From positions 1-64,000 of the forward strand of contig NZ_BSTR01000035.1 of assembly GCF_030269645.1 (NCBI RefSeq): a stretch of DNA of 64,000 nt, given 5' to 3'. Positions within the stretch are counted from its first letter, which is position 1; each line of letters begins with the position of its first letter. A model generated the notes under the pieces. It ran no database searches and had not been told where the DNA came from. It saw only the letters and a list, made by a program, of their open reading frames with translations. The DNA comes from Actinokineospora sp. NBRC 105648 (GTDB taxonomy: Bacteria; Actinomycetota; Actinomycetes; Mycobacteriales; Pseudonocardiaceae). Positions 25,141 through 33,252 of this stretch are shown in pieces. Both the position numbers and the translations under genes were made by a program.

Positions 25141-25596
25141 TCAGTAGTTGAACGACAGGATGGCTTCTGGTGAGCAGGGGTCCACGAAGATGGACTCGAT
25201 GCAGACCTTGATCGCGGCCCGTGCGGCCGACGCGTCGACCCGCAGCCTGCGGGAAAGGGGCCCGGAGGCCGAGGTGCTGGTGTGGGCGGACTCGCTCGAG
25301 CCAGCACTCTCCCACTTCTGGTTCTTGTAGAAGAAGAACTCGACCTTCACATACGCCTTGCCGTCGCCGGAGCGCAGGTCGGTCCAGTTGGCGCCCACCG
25401 TCGCATAGACATTGCCGTTGTTCGCGAAGTCGCCATGTGCCGCCGCGGCGTTCCCCGCGGAGGTCCGGGTGTAGATCGTCCCCCACGGCTTCCCCGCCGC
25501 CTGGGCTGCCGGCGCGATCAGCACCAACGACCCGAACACCGTGGCAACGACCGTCACGGTCGCAGCCACAGCTCGCCGAACTCCTACCCTTGTCAC
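25141..25596 (-). CDS. Unknown secreted protein
   Basis: From a GTG at 25596 after GAGAGGGG the protein has 151 residues. A signal peptide (VRRAVAATVTVVATVFGSLV, ending AAQAAGK) precedes a ~115-residue exported domain with AYVKVEFFFYKNQKWESAG and a Ser/Thr-rich middle. Two cysteines (VCIESIFVDPC) near the C-terminus may form a disulfide. No family is recognised; the beta-rich look suggests a small exported binding or toxin-like protein. Confidence 0.75.
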   Translation of the reverse strand: MTRVGVRRAVAATVTVVATVFGSLVLIAPAAQAAGKPWGTIYTRTSAGNAAAAHGDFANNGNVYATVGANWTDLRSGDGKAYVKVEFFFYKNQKWESAGSSESAHTSTSASGPLSRRLRVDASAARAAIKVCIESIFVDPCSPEAILSFNY

Positions 25597-26019
25597 AGTT
25601 TCCCCTCTCACAGACGTCTGATCCGTCCAGACAACCACCACCGCCACGCCCAGTACCCACTAGTCGTTGTATCGAGGCCTTCGATTCACCCGGTAGCACG
25701 AGCGACCGCGGCGCCGAGTGGTGCCTGGCCTGGAGTCGAACCTGGCCGAGGGTGCGTCCGTCGCTGGTGGGTGATGTCCGGTGATCACCACCTCCTGCGT
25801 GATCACGGCGTGCGATGATTTCCGCCCCCCGGCGTGTCGGCGCGCGCTAGAGGTTCCGAAGGCAGCAGGCCATCACAGAGAACGTGCTCCAGGTACACAA
25901 GCGGAACGCCTGGCTTCGACGAGCCAGTTGAACGAATGGGTGCGAGCGCTCGTCCAGCACCCTGGTGGAGTGCGCGGACTGGAGCAGATCGTTGACCCTA
26001 TTTCGGCCGATTCGCCAGC
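25597..26019. other. Gene-free stretch upstream of the secreted protein
   Basis: 423 bp without a supportable gene. Promoter elements for the secreted protein at 25596 are expected near 25600-25700 but not assignable. Confidence 0.5.
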
Positions 26020-26089
26020 CTGCTCCAGTTTTGCTCCACCTGACGCCACCACGGTCCACCCGGAGGGTTGAACAAGATCGCCCGCCGAC
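26020..26089. repeat. Copy of the tRNA-Ala 3'-flanking sequence (left copy)
   Basis: CTGCTCCA-N-T-N-TTGCTCCA at 26020-26040 and AACAAGATCGCCCGCCGAC at 26071-26089 recur in the same order and spacing at 32939-33009, next to tRNA-Ala. A later AGGTC(A/G)GCGGG half-hairpin is also shared (26123-26136 and 33021-33035). The pair brackets about 6.9 kb. Confidence 0.7.
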
Positions 26090-26165
26090 TGTGGCGCCAC
26101 AGGGCCGCGCGGGCGTCGAGGTCGGCGGGGATCGAGGGCGCGTGCACCCCGGTCGCCAGCAGCAG

Positions 26166-26591
26166 CTAGGCCAGCGCCGCCGCGGGGTCGAGCGGCCGTT
26201 GGTCCGGGGTGTGGCCGTGCAGGGACAGGAAGATCAGCCCGTCGGGAACCGGTCGGCCAGCCGGTGTACGACGTGCACGGCGAAGGCCGTCTTGCCGACC
26301 ACGGGCATCCCGTCGACCGCGTAGATCCCGATCACCCGCCCACCGGCCGCCTCGGTGGCCGACACCAAGAGCCGGAGTTCCTCCTCCCGGCCGGTGAACG
26401 AGGCGATGTCGCGGCGCGTCGTCAGGACCGGCGAGACCACCGGCTGCGCGCAGCGCCTCGGTCACCGTGTGGTGGATGTGCACCCCGCCGTGGATCACGC
26501 CCGCCTGCACGCCGGGGCCCGTGAGGACGCCGGTGACCCGGACGTCTATCCGCTGTCGTGGTGCCCGGTCGTCGGTGCCACCGCTCCGCAT
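26166..26591 (-). pseudogene. Frameshifted STAND/NB-ARC regulator remnant
   Basis: The N-terminal part (VRVTGVLTGPGVQAGVIHGG), with a GAGGGGGAGC ribosome site before the ATG at 26591, runs in one frame. The NTPase start FTGREEEL plus the Walker A region DGMPVVGKTAF lies in another (26234-26440). The sequence then returns to the first frame with LIFLSLHGHTP. The second shift is a single missing base in TTCCC-GACGGGCTG near 26242. A stop after PAAALA at 26166 removes the rest. Intact relatives are >600-residue AfsR-like or tetratricopeptide STAND ATPases. The gene is dead here. Confidence 0.8.
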
Positions 26592-26653
26592 GCTCCCCCT
26601 CAGGTGGAGGGCCCGTCGGCACCGCGGCCCCCGGCGGCGTCGACGGACCCCGC

Positions 26654-27607
26654 TCAGAACCGGATCTCCGGCGATCGCAGCTGCGGCGTCGGGAACGGCG
26701 CGGGCTCGACGTCCGGGCCGGTGGGGCTCGACGGCGTGTGGGACCGGGGCCCCGCGGTGCGCTGGATCGCCTCGTTGATCAGTGCGCGGATCGCCGCCTC
26801 GCCGCCGTTGTGGAAGGCCTCGTGCACCATCTCGTGGACACGGGCGCGGTCCATGCCGAAGGCGGCGGCGATGTCGGCGGCGACGCCCGCCAGGTCGTCG
26901 GTGCGCAGGGCGCGGTTGAGCCAGGTGGAGAGTTGGGTGATCAGCGGCGGGTCCGGTGGGCGGGGTGGCAGTTCGTGCCAGAACCACTCCGGCAGGTGGA
27001 ACGGCTCCGGGCCGGGGATCGGCACCCGCGGCAGTTCCGGCAGGTGCACCGGTGGCGTGCCGCCCGGCGACGGCGTGGGGTGGTTCGTGCCCAGGTCGAT
27101 GTGGTACTCGCGCCGGGTGATGCTCACGTCCACCTTGCGCAGGCTCGGGTCGTCGGTCTCCGGGCCCTCGGACGGCTCCCCGAGCGAGTACGCGCGGATC
27201 TGCGCCCTGGTGTCGTCGTCGGTGATCAGGGACTGCAACCGGTCGCGCACCGCCTCGGCCCGGCGCTGGCCCAGTTCCCGGTTCGCGGCCTCGTCGCCGC
27301 GGCGGTCGGAGCCGCCGGTGAGCGTGACGAACCCGCCGAAGGTGAGCGGCTGGGCGTTCAGGTCGGCCGCGATCGCCTCGATCACGGCGACGTGCTCCGC
27401 GGTGAGGTCGGCCGAGCCGGTCTCGAAGCCGGTCAGCGACTCCTCGGTCGAGCTGCTCCGCGGTCCGGACCCGGTGTCGCCGGTGGGCAGTGGGCCGCCC
27501 GCGAGCCGTTGCCAGGTGAGCAGTCCGGCCACGCCGTCCCCGGAGAGGCCGTGGTGCAGCTGGAAGGCCGCCAAGCGCTGCCGCAACTGGTCGTCGAACT
27601 CGCCCAT
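26654..27607 (-). CDS. Peptidoglycan-binding (second half) and OmpA-like domain protein
   Basis: The protein has 317 residues from an ATG with GGGAG 8 bases upstream. Residues 2-34 (GEFDDQLRQRLAAFQ, GDGVAGLLTWQRL) match the second half of a PG_binding_1 domain. Residues ~58-165 form an OmpA-like domain (GSADLTAEHVAVIEAI; NRELGQRRAEAVRDRL). A proline-rich segment (~173-230) and a helical C-terminus follow. There is no signal peptide. The reading frame is continuous with the upstream gene except for one TAG, suggesting that the two were one protein. Confidence 0.8.
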   Translation of the reverse strand: MGEFDDQLRQRLAAFQLHHGLSGDGVAGLLTWQRLAGGPLPTGDTGSGPRSSSTEESLTGFETGSADLTAEHVAVIEAIAADLNAQPLTFGGFVTLTGGSDRRGDEAANRELGQRRAEAVRDRLQSLITDDDTRAQIRAYSLGEPSEGPETDDPSLRKVDVSITRREYHIDLGTNHPTPSPGGTPPVHLPELPRVPIPGPEPFHLPEWFWHELPPRPPDPPLITQLSTWLNRALRTDDLAGVAADIAAAFGMDRARVHEMVHEAFHNGGEAAIRALINEAIQRTAGPRSHTPSSPTGPDVEPAPFPTPQLRSPEIRF

Positions 27608-27619
27608 CGCCTGCGCTCC

Positions 27620-27622
27620 CTA
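27620..27622 (-). other. In-frame amber codon splitting a peptidoglycan-binding domain
   Basis: Reading GGA-TTC-TAG-GGA-GCG-CAG-GCG-ATG on the minus strand keeps one frame from 28273 to 26654. The TAG falls between the two halves of one domain. Readthrough or the ancestral form would give a protein of about 539 residues. Confidence 0.85.
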
Positions 27623-28273
27623 GAATCCGTGGCTGGTCAGCAGGGTGTCGAGGTAGTCGACCCACTCCCCGGAATCGCCGGGCCTGACCTCGGGGAACGA
27701 ACTCACGTCCACGGCCGCCGCCGCGTCCTGGGCGGGCTGCGCGGCGATCGGCACGCCGTACTGGGCGAAGACCGCGACCTTGTCCGGCTGCCCCTCCGCG
27801 TAGGCGATGAACCCGGCGGCCGACGTCCCGGCGCCGTGCTGGTCGGCTTCGTAGCGGAACCACGCCGCGAACTGCTCCCACGACGCGTCCTGACCGTCCC
27901 ACCGGGGGCCGTGCTCGGGCAAGAACGCCGCCCAGGCCGCACTGTCGTCCGCCGCGGCGGGCTCGACCGCCGCGGCGGTGAGTTCCGCGTGGTAGGCGGG
28001 CAGGTCCGTCCCCAGTCGGGCCATCTGCTCGACCGTCCCCGCGGGGTCCACGTCGTTGGCCGCCATGTGCTCGACGAACTGCTCGACCGTCTGCCCGTCG
28101 ACCCCGGCCGACCCCGCGTTCTCCGCGAGCGCGGTCGAGAACTCCGACCACTCCGGCCTGCCCGCCGCGGCGAGCTGGTCGTGGGTCGCGCGGACCAACT
28201 CGAACCACCGCTCTGCGGCGGCGGCGTCATCGTGGTGCACCGCCGTGATCGCGGAACTCAAGGCCGCTTCCAT
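27620..28273 (-). CDS. Unknown helical protein ending in half of a peptidoglycan-binding domain
   Basis: The 217-residue acidic, Ala-rich helical protein has segments AAAERWFELVRATHDQLAAA and AAFLPEHGPRWDGQDASWEQ. It ends with RPGDSGEWVDYLDTLLTSHG-F, the canonical first half of a PG_binding_1 domain (compare G-x-GEWV-x-YL). The next codon is TAG, and the same frame continues through four codons into the ATG of the following gene, which supplies the second half. Either the stop is a nonsense mutation splitting one gene or the two pieces assemble. Confidence 0.75.
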   Translation of the reverse strand: MEAALSSAITAVHHDDAAAAERWFELVRATHDQLAAAGRPEWSEFSTALAENAGSAGVDGQTVEQFVEHMAANDVDPAGTVEQMARLGTDLPAYHAELTAAAVEPAAADDSAAWAAFLPEHGPRWDGQDASWEQFAAWFRYEADQHGAGTSAAGFIAYAEGQPDKVAVFAQYGVPIAAQPAQDAAAAVDVSSFPEVRPGDSGEWVDYLDTLLTSHGF

Positions 28274-28422
28274 GCGATCGAGGCTAGCCAGATCCGATGA
28301 TCACGCCCGGGTCCGGCGGGGCGCGCGATCGGGCAGGTCCAGCCGCACTTTCGGGCCGCCCCGGACGGGCTGGGCCCGCGCGGGCGGCGGAGTGCCCGGC
28401 CGCGGGTGAGGCACGATGGGGT

Positions 28423-29208
28423 ATGCGGGTCTGGTGGTCGTCACTCAGTGTGCCTCGACGGCGGCTGATGGCCGCCCTGACCACGGTGGTGCTGGTCGGT
28501 GCGGTCGTGGTCGGGATCCTCGCCACGCGTGGTCGGGCCGTCCCGACCGCCGTGCAGGACCGGCCCGGGCCGATCCTGCTGGTCCCGGGCTACGGGGGCA
28601 ACCGCGACTCGCTCGCCGCGCTCGCCGACCGGCTGCGCGCGACCGGCCGGACCGCCACCGTGCTGACCCTGCCCGGCGACGGCACCGGCGACCTCAACGC
28701 CCAGGCCGCCGCGCTCGAGGACGCCGTCCGCGCCGCCATCGACGACGGTGCCCCCTCGGTCGACCTGATCGGCTACTCCGCGGGCGGCGTCGTCGTCCGG
28801 CTCTGGCTCGCGGGCCACGACACCGCCCGGGCGGCCCGGCGGGTGGTCACCCTCGGTGCCCCGCTGCACGGGACCCGGTTGGCCGGGGAGGGGGGCGTGC
28901 TGGTGCCCGGTGCCTGCCCGGTGGCCTGCGCCCAGCTCACCCCGGGCAGCACCCTGCTCACCCAGGTCGACCGGCGGCCGGTCCCGGCGGCGCTGCCGTG
29001 GCTGTCCATCTGGACCGACGACGACCAGACCGTCCGACCGCCGGACTCCGCCCGGCTCACCGGCGCGGTCAACGTCGCCGTGCAGCAGCTCTGCCCGGGA
29101 GCGGTCGTCGCGCACTCGCAGTTGCCCACCGACCCCCTGGTCACCGGGCTCGTCCTGCGGGCCCTCGCCGGACCGGCGCCGCTGGACCGCGCGCCGACGG
29201 GCTGCTAG
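28423..29208 (+). CDS. Exported or membrane-anchored lipase/alpha-beta hydrolase
   Basis: From the ATG at 28423 the protein has 261 residues. An N-terminal signal or anchor (~13-34) precedes ILLVPGYGGNRDSLAALADR, typical of lipase class 2/PGAP1-like hydrolases. The nucleophile elbow is GYSAGG, followed by VTLGAPLHGT. A late Asp (WTDDDQTVRP) and His (VVAHSQLP) can complete the triad. It is an extracellular esterase/lipase of unknown substrate. Its stop codon overlaps the stop of the convergent permease in the sequence CTAG. Confidence 0.9.
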   Translation: MRVWWSSLSVPRRRLMAALTTVVLVGAVVVGILATRGRAVPTAVQDRPGPILLVPGYGGNRDSLAALADRLRATGRTATVLTLPGDGTGDLNAQAAALEDAVRAAIDDGAPSVDLIGYSAGGVVVRLWLAGHDTARAARRVVTLGAPLHGTRLAGEGGVLVPGACPVACAQLTPGSTLLTQVDRRPVPAALPWLSIWTDDDQTVRPPDSARLTGAVNVAVQQLCPGAVVAHSQLPTDPLVTGLVLRALAGPAPLDRAPTGC

Positions 29209-30032
29209 CTGGTGATGTCCTTGGCGGCGAAGTTGGCCCAGGACGCGCCGAAGAACAGGGCGATGTAACAGGCTTGCAGCACCAGGCCGCTGTCGATGTT
29301 GCGCCACAGGATCGGGTCGCGGAAGAAGTCGATCCAGGACAGCCAGTAGTTCGTCGGCAGGTAGGGCTTGATCGAGTCCGCCGCTTGCAGCGTCTGCAGG
29401 ACCGAACTCGCGATCAACACGGCCAGCGCGGCCAGCGCGGCGCCGATCGCCGAGTCGGACAGGGTGGAGAAGAACAGCGCGATGCTGCCGAACCCGAGCA
29501 TGCACACCACGATGTAGCCGATCGCGCCAAGCAACCGCAGCGCCAACTCACCCGGGCCCAACGTCACCCCGGACAACGACGTCGCCGCGCCGGACTGCCC
29601 CACCGCCTCGGCGCCGGTGCCGAACAGCGCCAAGCCGACCACCAGGGAGGTCACCACCACCATCGTGATCGCGAGCACGATGAACACCGCCAGCGCCACC
29701 ATCTTCGCCACCAACACCCGCGACCGCGACACCGGCCGCACCAGCAGGTAGCGCAAGGTTCCAGTCGCCGCCTCACCCGCCACCGCGTCCCCAGCGAACA
29801 CCGCGACCGCCAACGGCAGGAACACGGGCAGCACCAACGCCAACGCCGCCGCGGGGAACAGCGCACCATTGCGCAGCACCGCGGACAGGAACGCCCCACC
29901 CTGCCCAGGCGGCGGCGCGAGGTTCGACACGGAGAGCAGCACCGCCACCAAGGCGGGCAACGCGCACAGCAGCCCGATGCTCAGCCACACGCGGGGCCGC
30001 GAGGCCAGCTTGCGCAACTCGACGGCGATCAC
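29205..30032 (-). CDS. ABC transporter permease (ABC-2 type)
   Basis: The 275-residue protein begins MIAVELRKLASRPRVW, the usual cytoplasmic start of ABC-2 permeases, and has six hydrophobic segments. A conserved GEAATGTLRYLLVRPVSRSR loop follows the second. Its GTG start overlaps the TGA of the ATPase gene by 4 bases. It works with the ATPase at 30029 as a drug, lipid or peptide exporter; the cargo is not identifiable. Confidence 0.92.
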   Translation of the reverse strand: MIAVELRKLASRPRVWLSIGLLCALPALVAVLLSVSNLAPPPGQGGAFLSAVLRNGALFPAAALALVLPVFLPLAVAVFAGDAVAGEAATGTLRYLLVRPVSRSRVLVAKMVALAVFIVLAITMVVVTSLVVGLALFGTGAEAVGQSGAATSLSGVTLGPGELALRLLGAIGYIVVCMLGFGSIALFFSTLSDSAIGAALAALAVLIASSVLQTLQAADSIKPYLPTNYWLSWIDFFRDPILWRNIDSGLVLQACYIALFFGASWANFAAKDITS

Positions 30033-31228
30033 CGCCGCACCTCGCCATCCGGGGCACCGGTGTGGTCACCGGGGTGGAGATCCCCGGAGATCCGCCCCGC
30101 CGCCGAGTCCGGCTCGGCCTCGGGATCGGGTCCGCGCCGGTGGGTCGCGCTGTCGCCGGTGCGCCCGGTGGTGGTCGCGTCCGGTTCGCCCGGCGTCTCG
30201 CCGGGAAGGTGGTCCCCGGTCGTTGGTCGCTCGGCGACCGTCGGGTCTGGTTCGCGTGGATGATCGGTGCGGTCACCACCACGGGTGGGTCTCGTGCGCC
30301 GCTGGGCCGCGCCTGGGTCCGGTGGCCGGTCGACGCGGTCGCCGCTGTCCCCTGTGGACTCCAGGACCACCTGCTCCAGGGTCCGCCGCAGCTCCGCGAT
30401 CCCCGACACCCGCAGCCCCCGCCGCACCAGTTCCGCGTTCAGCTCCGCCGCGTCGGCGTGGCGCACGGTCAACTCCTCGCCGTCGCGCGCGACCACCCGC
30501 CCGGCCAGCAGCGCCGCCACCGCCGCGACGTCCGGACTGCGGACCAGTACCTGCCCCGTCGGCGCTCGCAGGTTGTCCAGGTCGTCCTGCAGGACCATCC
30601 TGCCGCGGTCCACGATCCCCACCCGGGTGCACAGCAACTCCACCTCGGCGAGCAGGTGGCTGGACAGGAACACCGTGGTCCCGCCCTCGTTCAGCGCGAT
30701 GAGCAGGTCGCGAATCTCCCGGATCCCCTTGGGGTCCAACCCGTTCGTCGGCTCGTCGAGGATCAGCAGGCTCGGTCCGCGCAGCAGCGCGGCGGCCAGG
30801 CCGAGGCGCTGGCGCATGCCCAGCGAGTAGGCCGACACCGCTCGTTTGTCCACACCGGACAGTCCGACGCGGGCCAGCGCGTCCTCCACCCGGTCGACCC
30901 GGCCCCGCCGCCCGCCACCGGGACCGGCCGCGTCGAACAGGGACAGGTTCCGCCTACCCGAGAGGTGCGGGTAGGCCGCCGGACCCTCCACCATCGCGCC
31001 CACCCGGGGCAACACCCGGGCCGCGGCGGCGGGCATCCGCTCGCCCAGCACCTCGATCTCGCCCGCGGTGGCGTGCACCAGCCCCAGCAGCATCCGCACC
31101 AGCGTCGTCTTGCCCGAGCCGTTGGGCCCGAGGAACCCGAACCGGTCACCCGCGCGCACGTCCAGGTCGACCCCGTCGACCGCGGTGATCCGACCGAACC
31201 GCTTGGTCAGCCCGCGGGTCCGGATCAC
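30029..31228 (-). CDS. ABC transporter ATP-binding protein with long disordered tail
   Basis: From the GTG at 31228 the protein has 399 residues. The nucleotide-binding domain shows GPNGSGKTT (Walker A), SAYSLGMRQRLGLAAALL (signature) and LLILDEPTNGLDP (Walker B), then SSHLL. A DrrA/CcmA-type C-terminal region reaches ~300. The last ~95 residues are unusual: highly charged Asp/Arg/Thr/Pro-rich and apparently disordered (DRVDRPPDPGAAQRRTRPTR). It is coupled to both neighbours by 4-bp overlaps. Confidence 0.93.
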   Translation of the reverse strand: MIRTRGLTKRFGRITAVDGVDLDVRAGDRFGFLGPNGSGKTTLVRMLLGLVHATAGEIEVLGERMPAAAARVLPRVGAMVEGPAAYPHLSGRRNLSLFDAAGPGGGRRGRVDRVEDALARVGLSGVDKRAVSAYSLGMRQRLGLAAALLRGPSLLILDEPTNGLDPKGIREIRDLLIALNEGGTTVFLSSHLLAEVELLCTRVGIVDRGRMVLQDDLDNLRAPTGQVLVRSPDVAAVAALLAGRVVARDGEELTVRHADAAELNAELVRRGLRVSGIAELRRTLEQVVLESTGDSGDRVDRPPDPGAAQRRTRPTRGGDRTDHPREPDPTVAERPTTGDHLPGETPGEPDATTTGRTGDSATHRRGPDPEAEPDSAAGRISGDLHPGDHTGAPDGEVRR

Positions 31229-32361
31229 CGGCCGCGCCCGGACTGGGCGATCAGCTCGGTCGCGGCGGCGCGCAGGACGACCGTGTCGACCATCCCGACC
31301 AGCAGGTACCACCGGCGGACCCGCTGCGCCCGCACGACGACCACCGACAGCGGGGCGACCGCCAACGACACGACCCGCCCATTCGGCACCGTCTCGTCGC
31401 GCGCCCCGGCCTTCCCGCCCGCGTCCGCCGCGGCCAGCCCCACCTCGCGCGGCACCGGCAGCGCCACGAACGAGGACAACCCCGTCCCGTACACACCCAC
31501 CCCGCGCACACCGGCACCGTCGGTCTGCCGCAGCGACCGCCCGGCCAGGCTCGCGGGCACGTCGTCATCGCCGAGCGCCCCGAGCGCCCCGGCCAGATCG
31601 GGTGCCTCGACGGTGCTGAACCCGGAGTCCCGCCCCACGTCCGGGGTCAGCACGTCATCCCCCGGCCGGTCCGGGGCGAACTCCTCGAAGGCGCTGACCA
31701 GCACCGGTCGTTCCGCACCCCGCGGCGTCACCTCGACCAGCACCGGCACCCCGCTCGCGGCGTCCACCCACACGTCGACCCGCCCGATGGTGGTGTCCGG
31801 ATCGGCGGGCACGAGCCGCAACCCCTCGGCCCGGCGCCCCGCGACCGCCCGCGCGCCCAACCCGGACACCGCGTCGCCCGCGGCGGTCGCAAGCAGCCCG
31901 CGGGCCAGGTCGGGGGGCAGGAGGTCACCGGCGCGCGGCACCCGGACCGGCGGTGTCCCGACGAGCTGGGTCACCTGGTCGGCGCCGTAGTCCCAGACGA
32001 ACTCGCCGTCGGCGGTCCGGTAGGTGTCCCGCTCGCCGACAGTGGAGAGCACGTCGAACCGCCACCGCTCCGGCGAGTCGTACCAGGACCGCACCGTGGT
32101 CACCCCGGTCACCAGCGCGGACACGTCCTCCAGCTTCGGCAGCACCGGCAACGGCAGCGACCCCCGGATCACCGCCACCCCCTGGTGGGCCTGGCGATCC
32201 GAACGTGCCACCCGCTCCCGCAACGCACTCGCGTCGACCGTCCCGGCCGGAGCGGTCACGGCGGTCACGATCGCGGGTGTCCCCAGCACGACGGCCAGGG
32301 CCGCGACGAGCACACCCCACCGCCAGCTACCACGAGTCCGGATACCCGCCACGACCACCAC
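31225..32361 (-). CDS. LolA/RseB-like exported protein
   Basis: The 378-residue protein has one N-terminal membrane segment (WGVLVAALAVVLGTPAIVTA) and then a large extracytoplasmic beta domain with WRFDVLSTVGERDTYRTADG and FVWDYGADQVTQL. This is the LolA-like/MucB-RseB fold common in actinobacteria next to ABC transporters and sigma regulators. Its TGA overlaps the GTG of the ATPase (GTGA), so the three genes form one operon. It may bind a lipid or lipoprotein cargo for the exporter (inference). Confidence 0.85.
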   Translation of the reverse strand: MVVVAGIRTRGSWRWGVLVAALAVVLGTPAIVTAVTAPAGTVDASALRERVARSDRQAHQGVAVIRGSLPLPVLPKLEDVSALVTGVTTVRSWYDSPERWRFDVLSTVGERDTYRTADGEFVWDYGADQVTQLVGTPPVRVPRAGDLLPPDLARGLLATAAGDAVSGLGARAVAGRRAEGLRLVPADPDTTIGRVDVWVDAASGVPVLVEVTPRGAERPVLVSAFEEFAPDRPGDDVLTPDVGRDSGFSTVEAPDLAGALGALGDDDVPASLAGRSLRQTDGAGVRGVGVYGTGLSSFVALPVPREVGLAAADAGGKAGARDETVPNGRVVSLAVAPLSVVVVRAQRVRRWYLLVGMVDTVVLRAAATELIAQSGRGR

Positions 32362-32513
32362 CGATCCACCACCAGCGACGATACGTCGCCCTGGACACCC
32401 GCGCCGGACGCGTGCCTCCCCGGGTGGCGGGACCTATCGCGGGACCCCGGTGCGACCGATCGCGTCGGCGAGGCGGTCGAGGCCGGCGAGCAGCCAAACA
32501 GGTCGAATGAGCC

Positions 32514-32613
32514 AAGAACACCGGCGCCCGCAAGAGCTACACCTATCTGCACCCCGCTGTCGACGGGTTACTCCCGCCTGGCCTCCATCGAGGCGCTGCC
32601 GGACGAGAAAGCC
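32514..32613 (+). pseudogene. IS481-type transposase remnant (DDE core fragment)
   Basis: The fragment reads KNTGARKSYTYLHPAVDG and, after removal of one extra T near 32568, continues YSRLASIEALPDEKA. This is the second-Asp region of the rve integrase core of IS481-family transposases (HPAVDG-YSRLA-x4-LPDEK). Neither end of an IS is left and both flanks are unrelated. The rest of the gap 32362-33054 holds only the repeat and the tRNA terminator. Confidence 0.75.
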
Positions 32614-32938
32614 CGTGGAACCAACGTCGACCCAGCCCGCCCCGAGCAGAACAGCGGAGGCGCCTACTCCACCGTTCAGGACCAGCACCACGCCTACTCC
32701 TGGCGCCGTGTCCGCCGACCCTCCAAGCCGACCGCCCCGACACCGGGGGCGGCCAATCGTGCCGTTAGCGCCCAGTGCCAACCGTGCTCCACCGGCGATT
32801 CGAGGTCGTACGTGCCGCGCTCGTCCATGCGCCAGGTAGCACCACCGGGTTGAGACCCGGCGCGACGGCATCTGTGGCGCGCATTACCAGGATCCGCTGG
32901 AGCAGCTTCTGCCCCCTTTTCAGCGTCCATTCTGGACA

Positions 32939-33009
32939 CTGCTCCACTCTTGCTCCAGCCAATCGCGCAAACGTCCACATGACACAGATAAACAAGATCG
33001 CCCGCCGAC
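32939..33009. repeat. tRNA-Ala 3'-flanking sequence, right copy
   Basis: This matches 26020-26089: CTGCTCCA-N-T-N-TTGCTCCA at 32939-32959 and AACAAGATCGCCCGCCGAC at 32991-33009, with inter-block spacing of 52 versus 51 bases. It lies just 3' of tRNA-Ala in the direction of tRNA transcription. Confidence 0.7.
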
Positions 33010-33035
33010 CGTATTCACGCAGGTCAGCGGGCGAT
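32997..33035 (-). terminator. Hairpin terminator of tRNA-Ala
   Basis: Arms 32997-33009 (ATCGCCCGCCGAC) and 33023-33035 pair with one mismatch, 20 bases past the tRNA 3' end. On the minus strand the stem is followed by TTGTTT. Confidence 0.7.
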
Positions 33036-33054
33036 AATGATAGATATTCAGTTG

Positions 33055-33127
33055 TGGAGCTGAGGGGACTCGAACCCCTGACCCTCACACTGCCAGTGTG
33101 ATGCGCTACCAGCTGCGCCACAGCCCC
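33055..33127 (-). tRNA. tRNA-Ala (anticodon GGC)
   Basis: The 73-nt gene folds into a standard cloverleaf. The acceptor is GGGGCTG/CAGCTCC with one G-U pair, the anticodon stem is TCACA/TGTGA with loop CTGGCAG (anticodon GGC), and the T arm contains GGTTCGAGTCC. No CCA is encoded; the sequence after A73 is CAACTG. Confidence 0.97.
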
Positions 33128-33252
33128 AGGTCAGTCACACCGGCGACTGCTCCCGGCGTGCTGCGCATACGTTACAACACCGGGTTGCCGGGACAAAAAT
33201 CGGGGGTGGGTGGCCCGGCCCCTTCCCAGGTGGGGCCGGGAGTGTTAGACCG

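Noticed and set aside
25714-25740. tRNA T-arm-like sequence (GGTTCGACTCC on the minus strand) as a possible attR
   Set aside because: No acceptor stem or match to tRNA-Ala; the stem has an A-A mismatch and is likely coincidental.
26166-28208. 680-codon minus-strand frame covering the PG-binding/OmpA gene in another frame
   Set aside because: Arg/Gly/Pro-rich shadow except for its last ~140 codons, which belong to the STAND remnant.
21154-28273. Possible contractile injection system (AAA ATPase plus PG-binding/OmpA protein)
   Set aside because: No sheath, tube, baseplate or spike genes are present in the window, so the two families alone do not support it.
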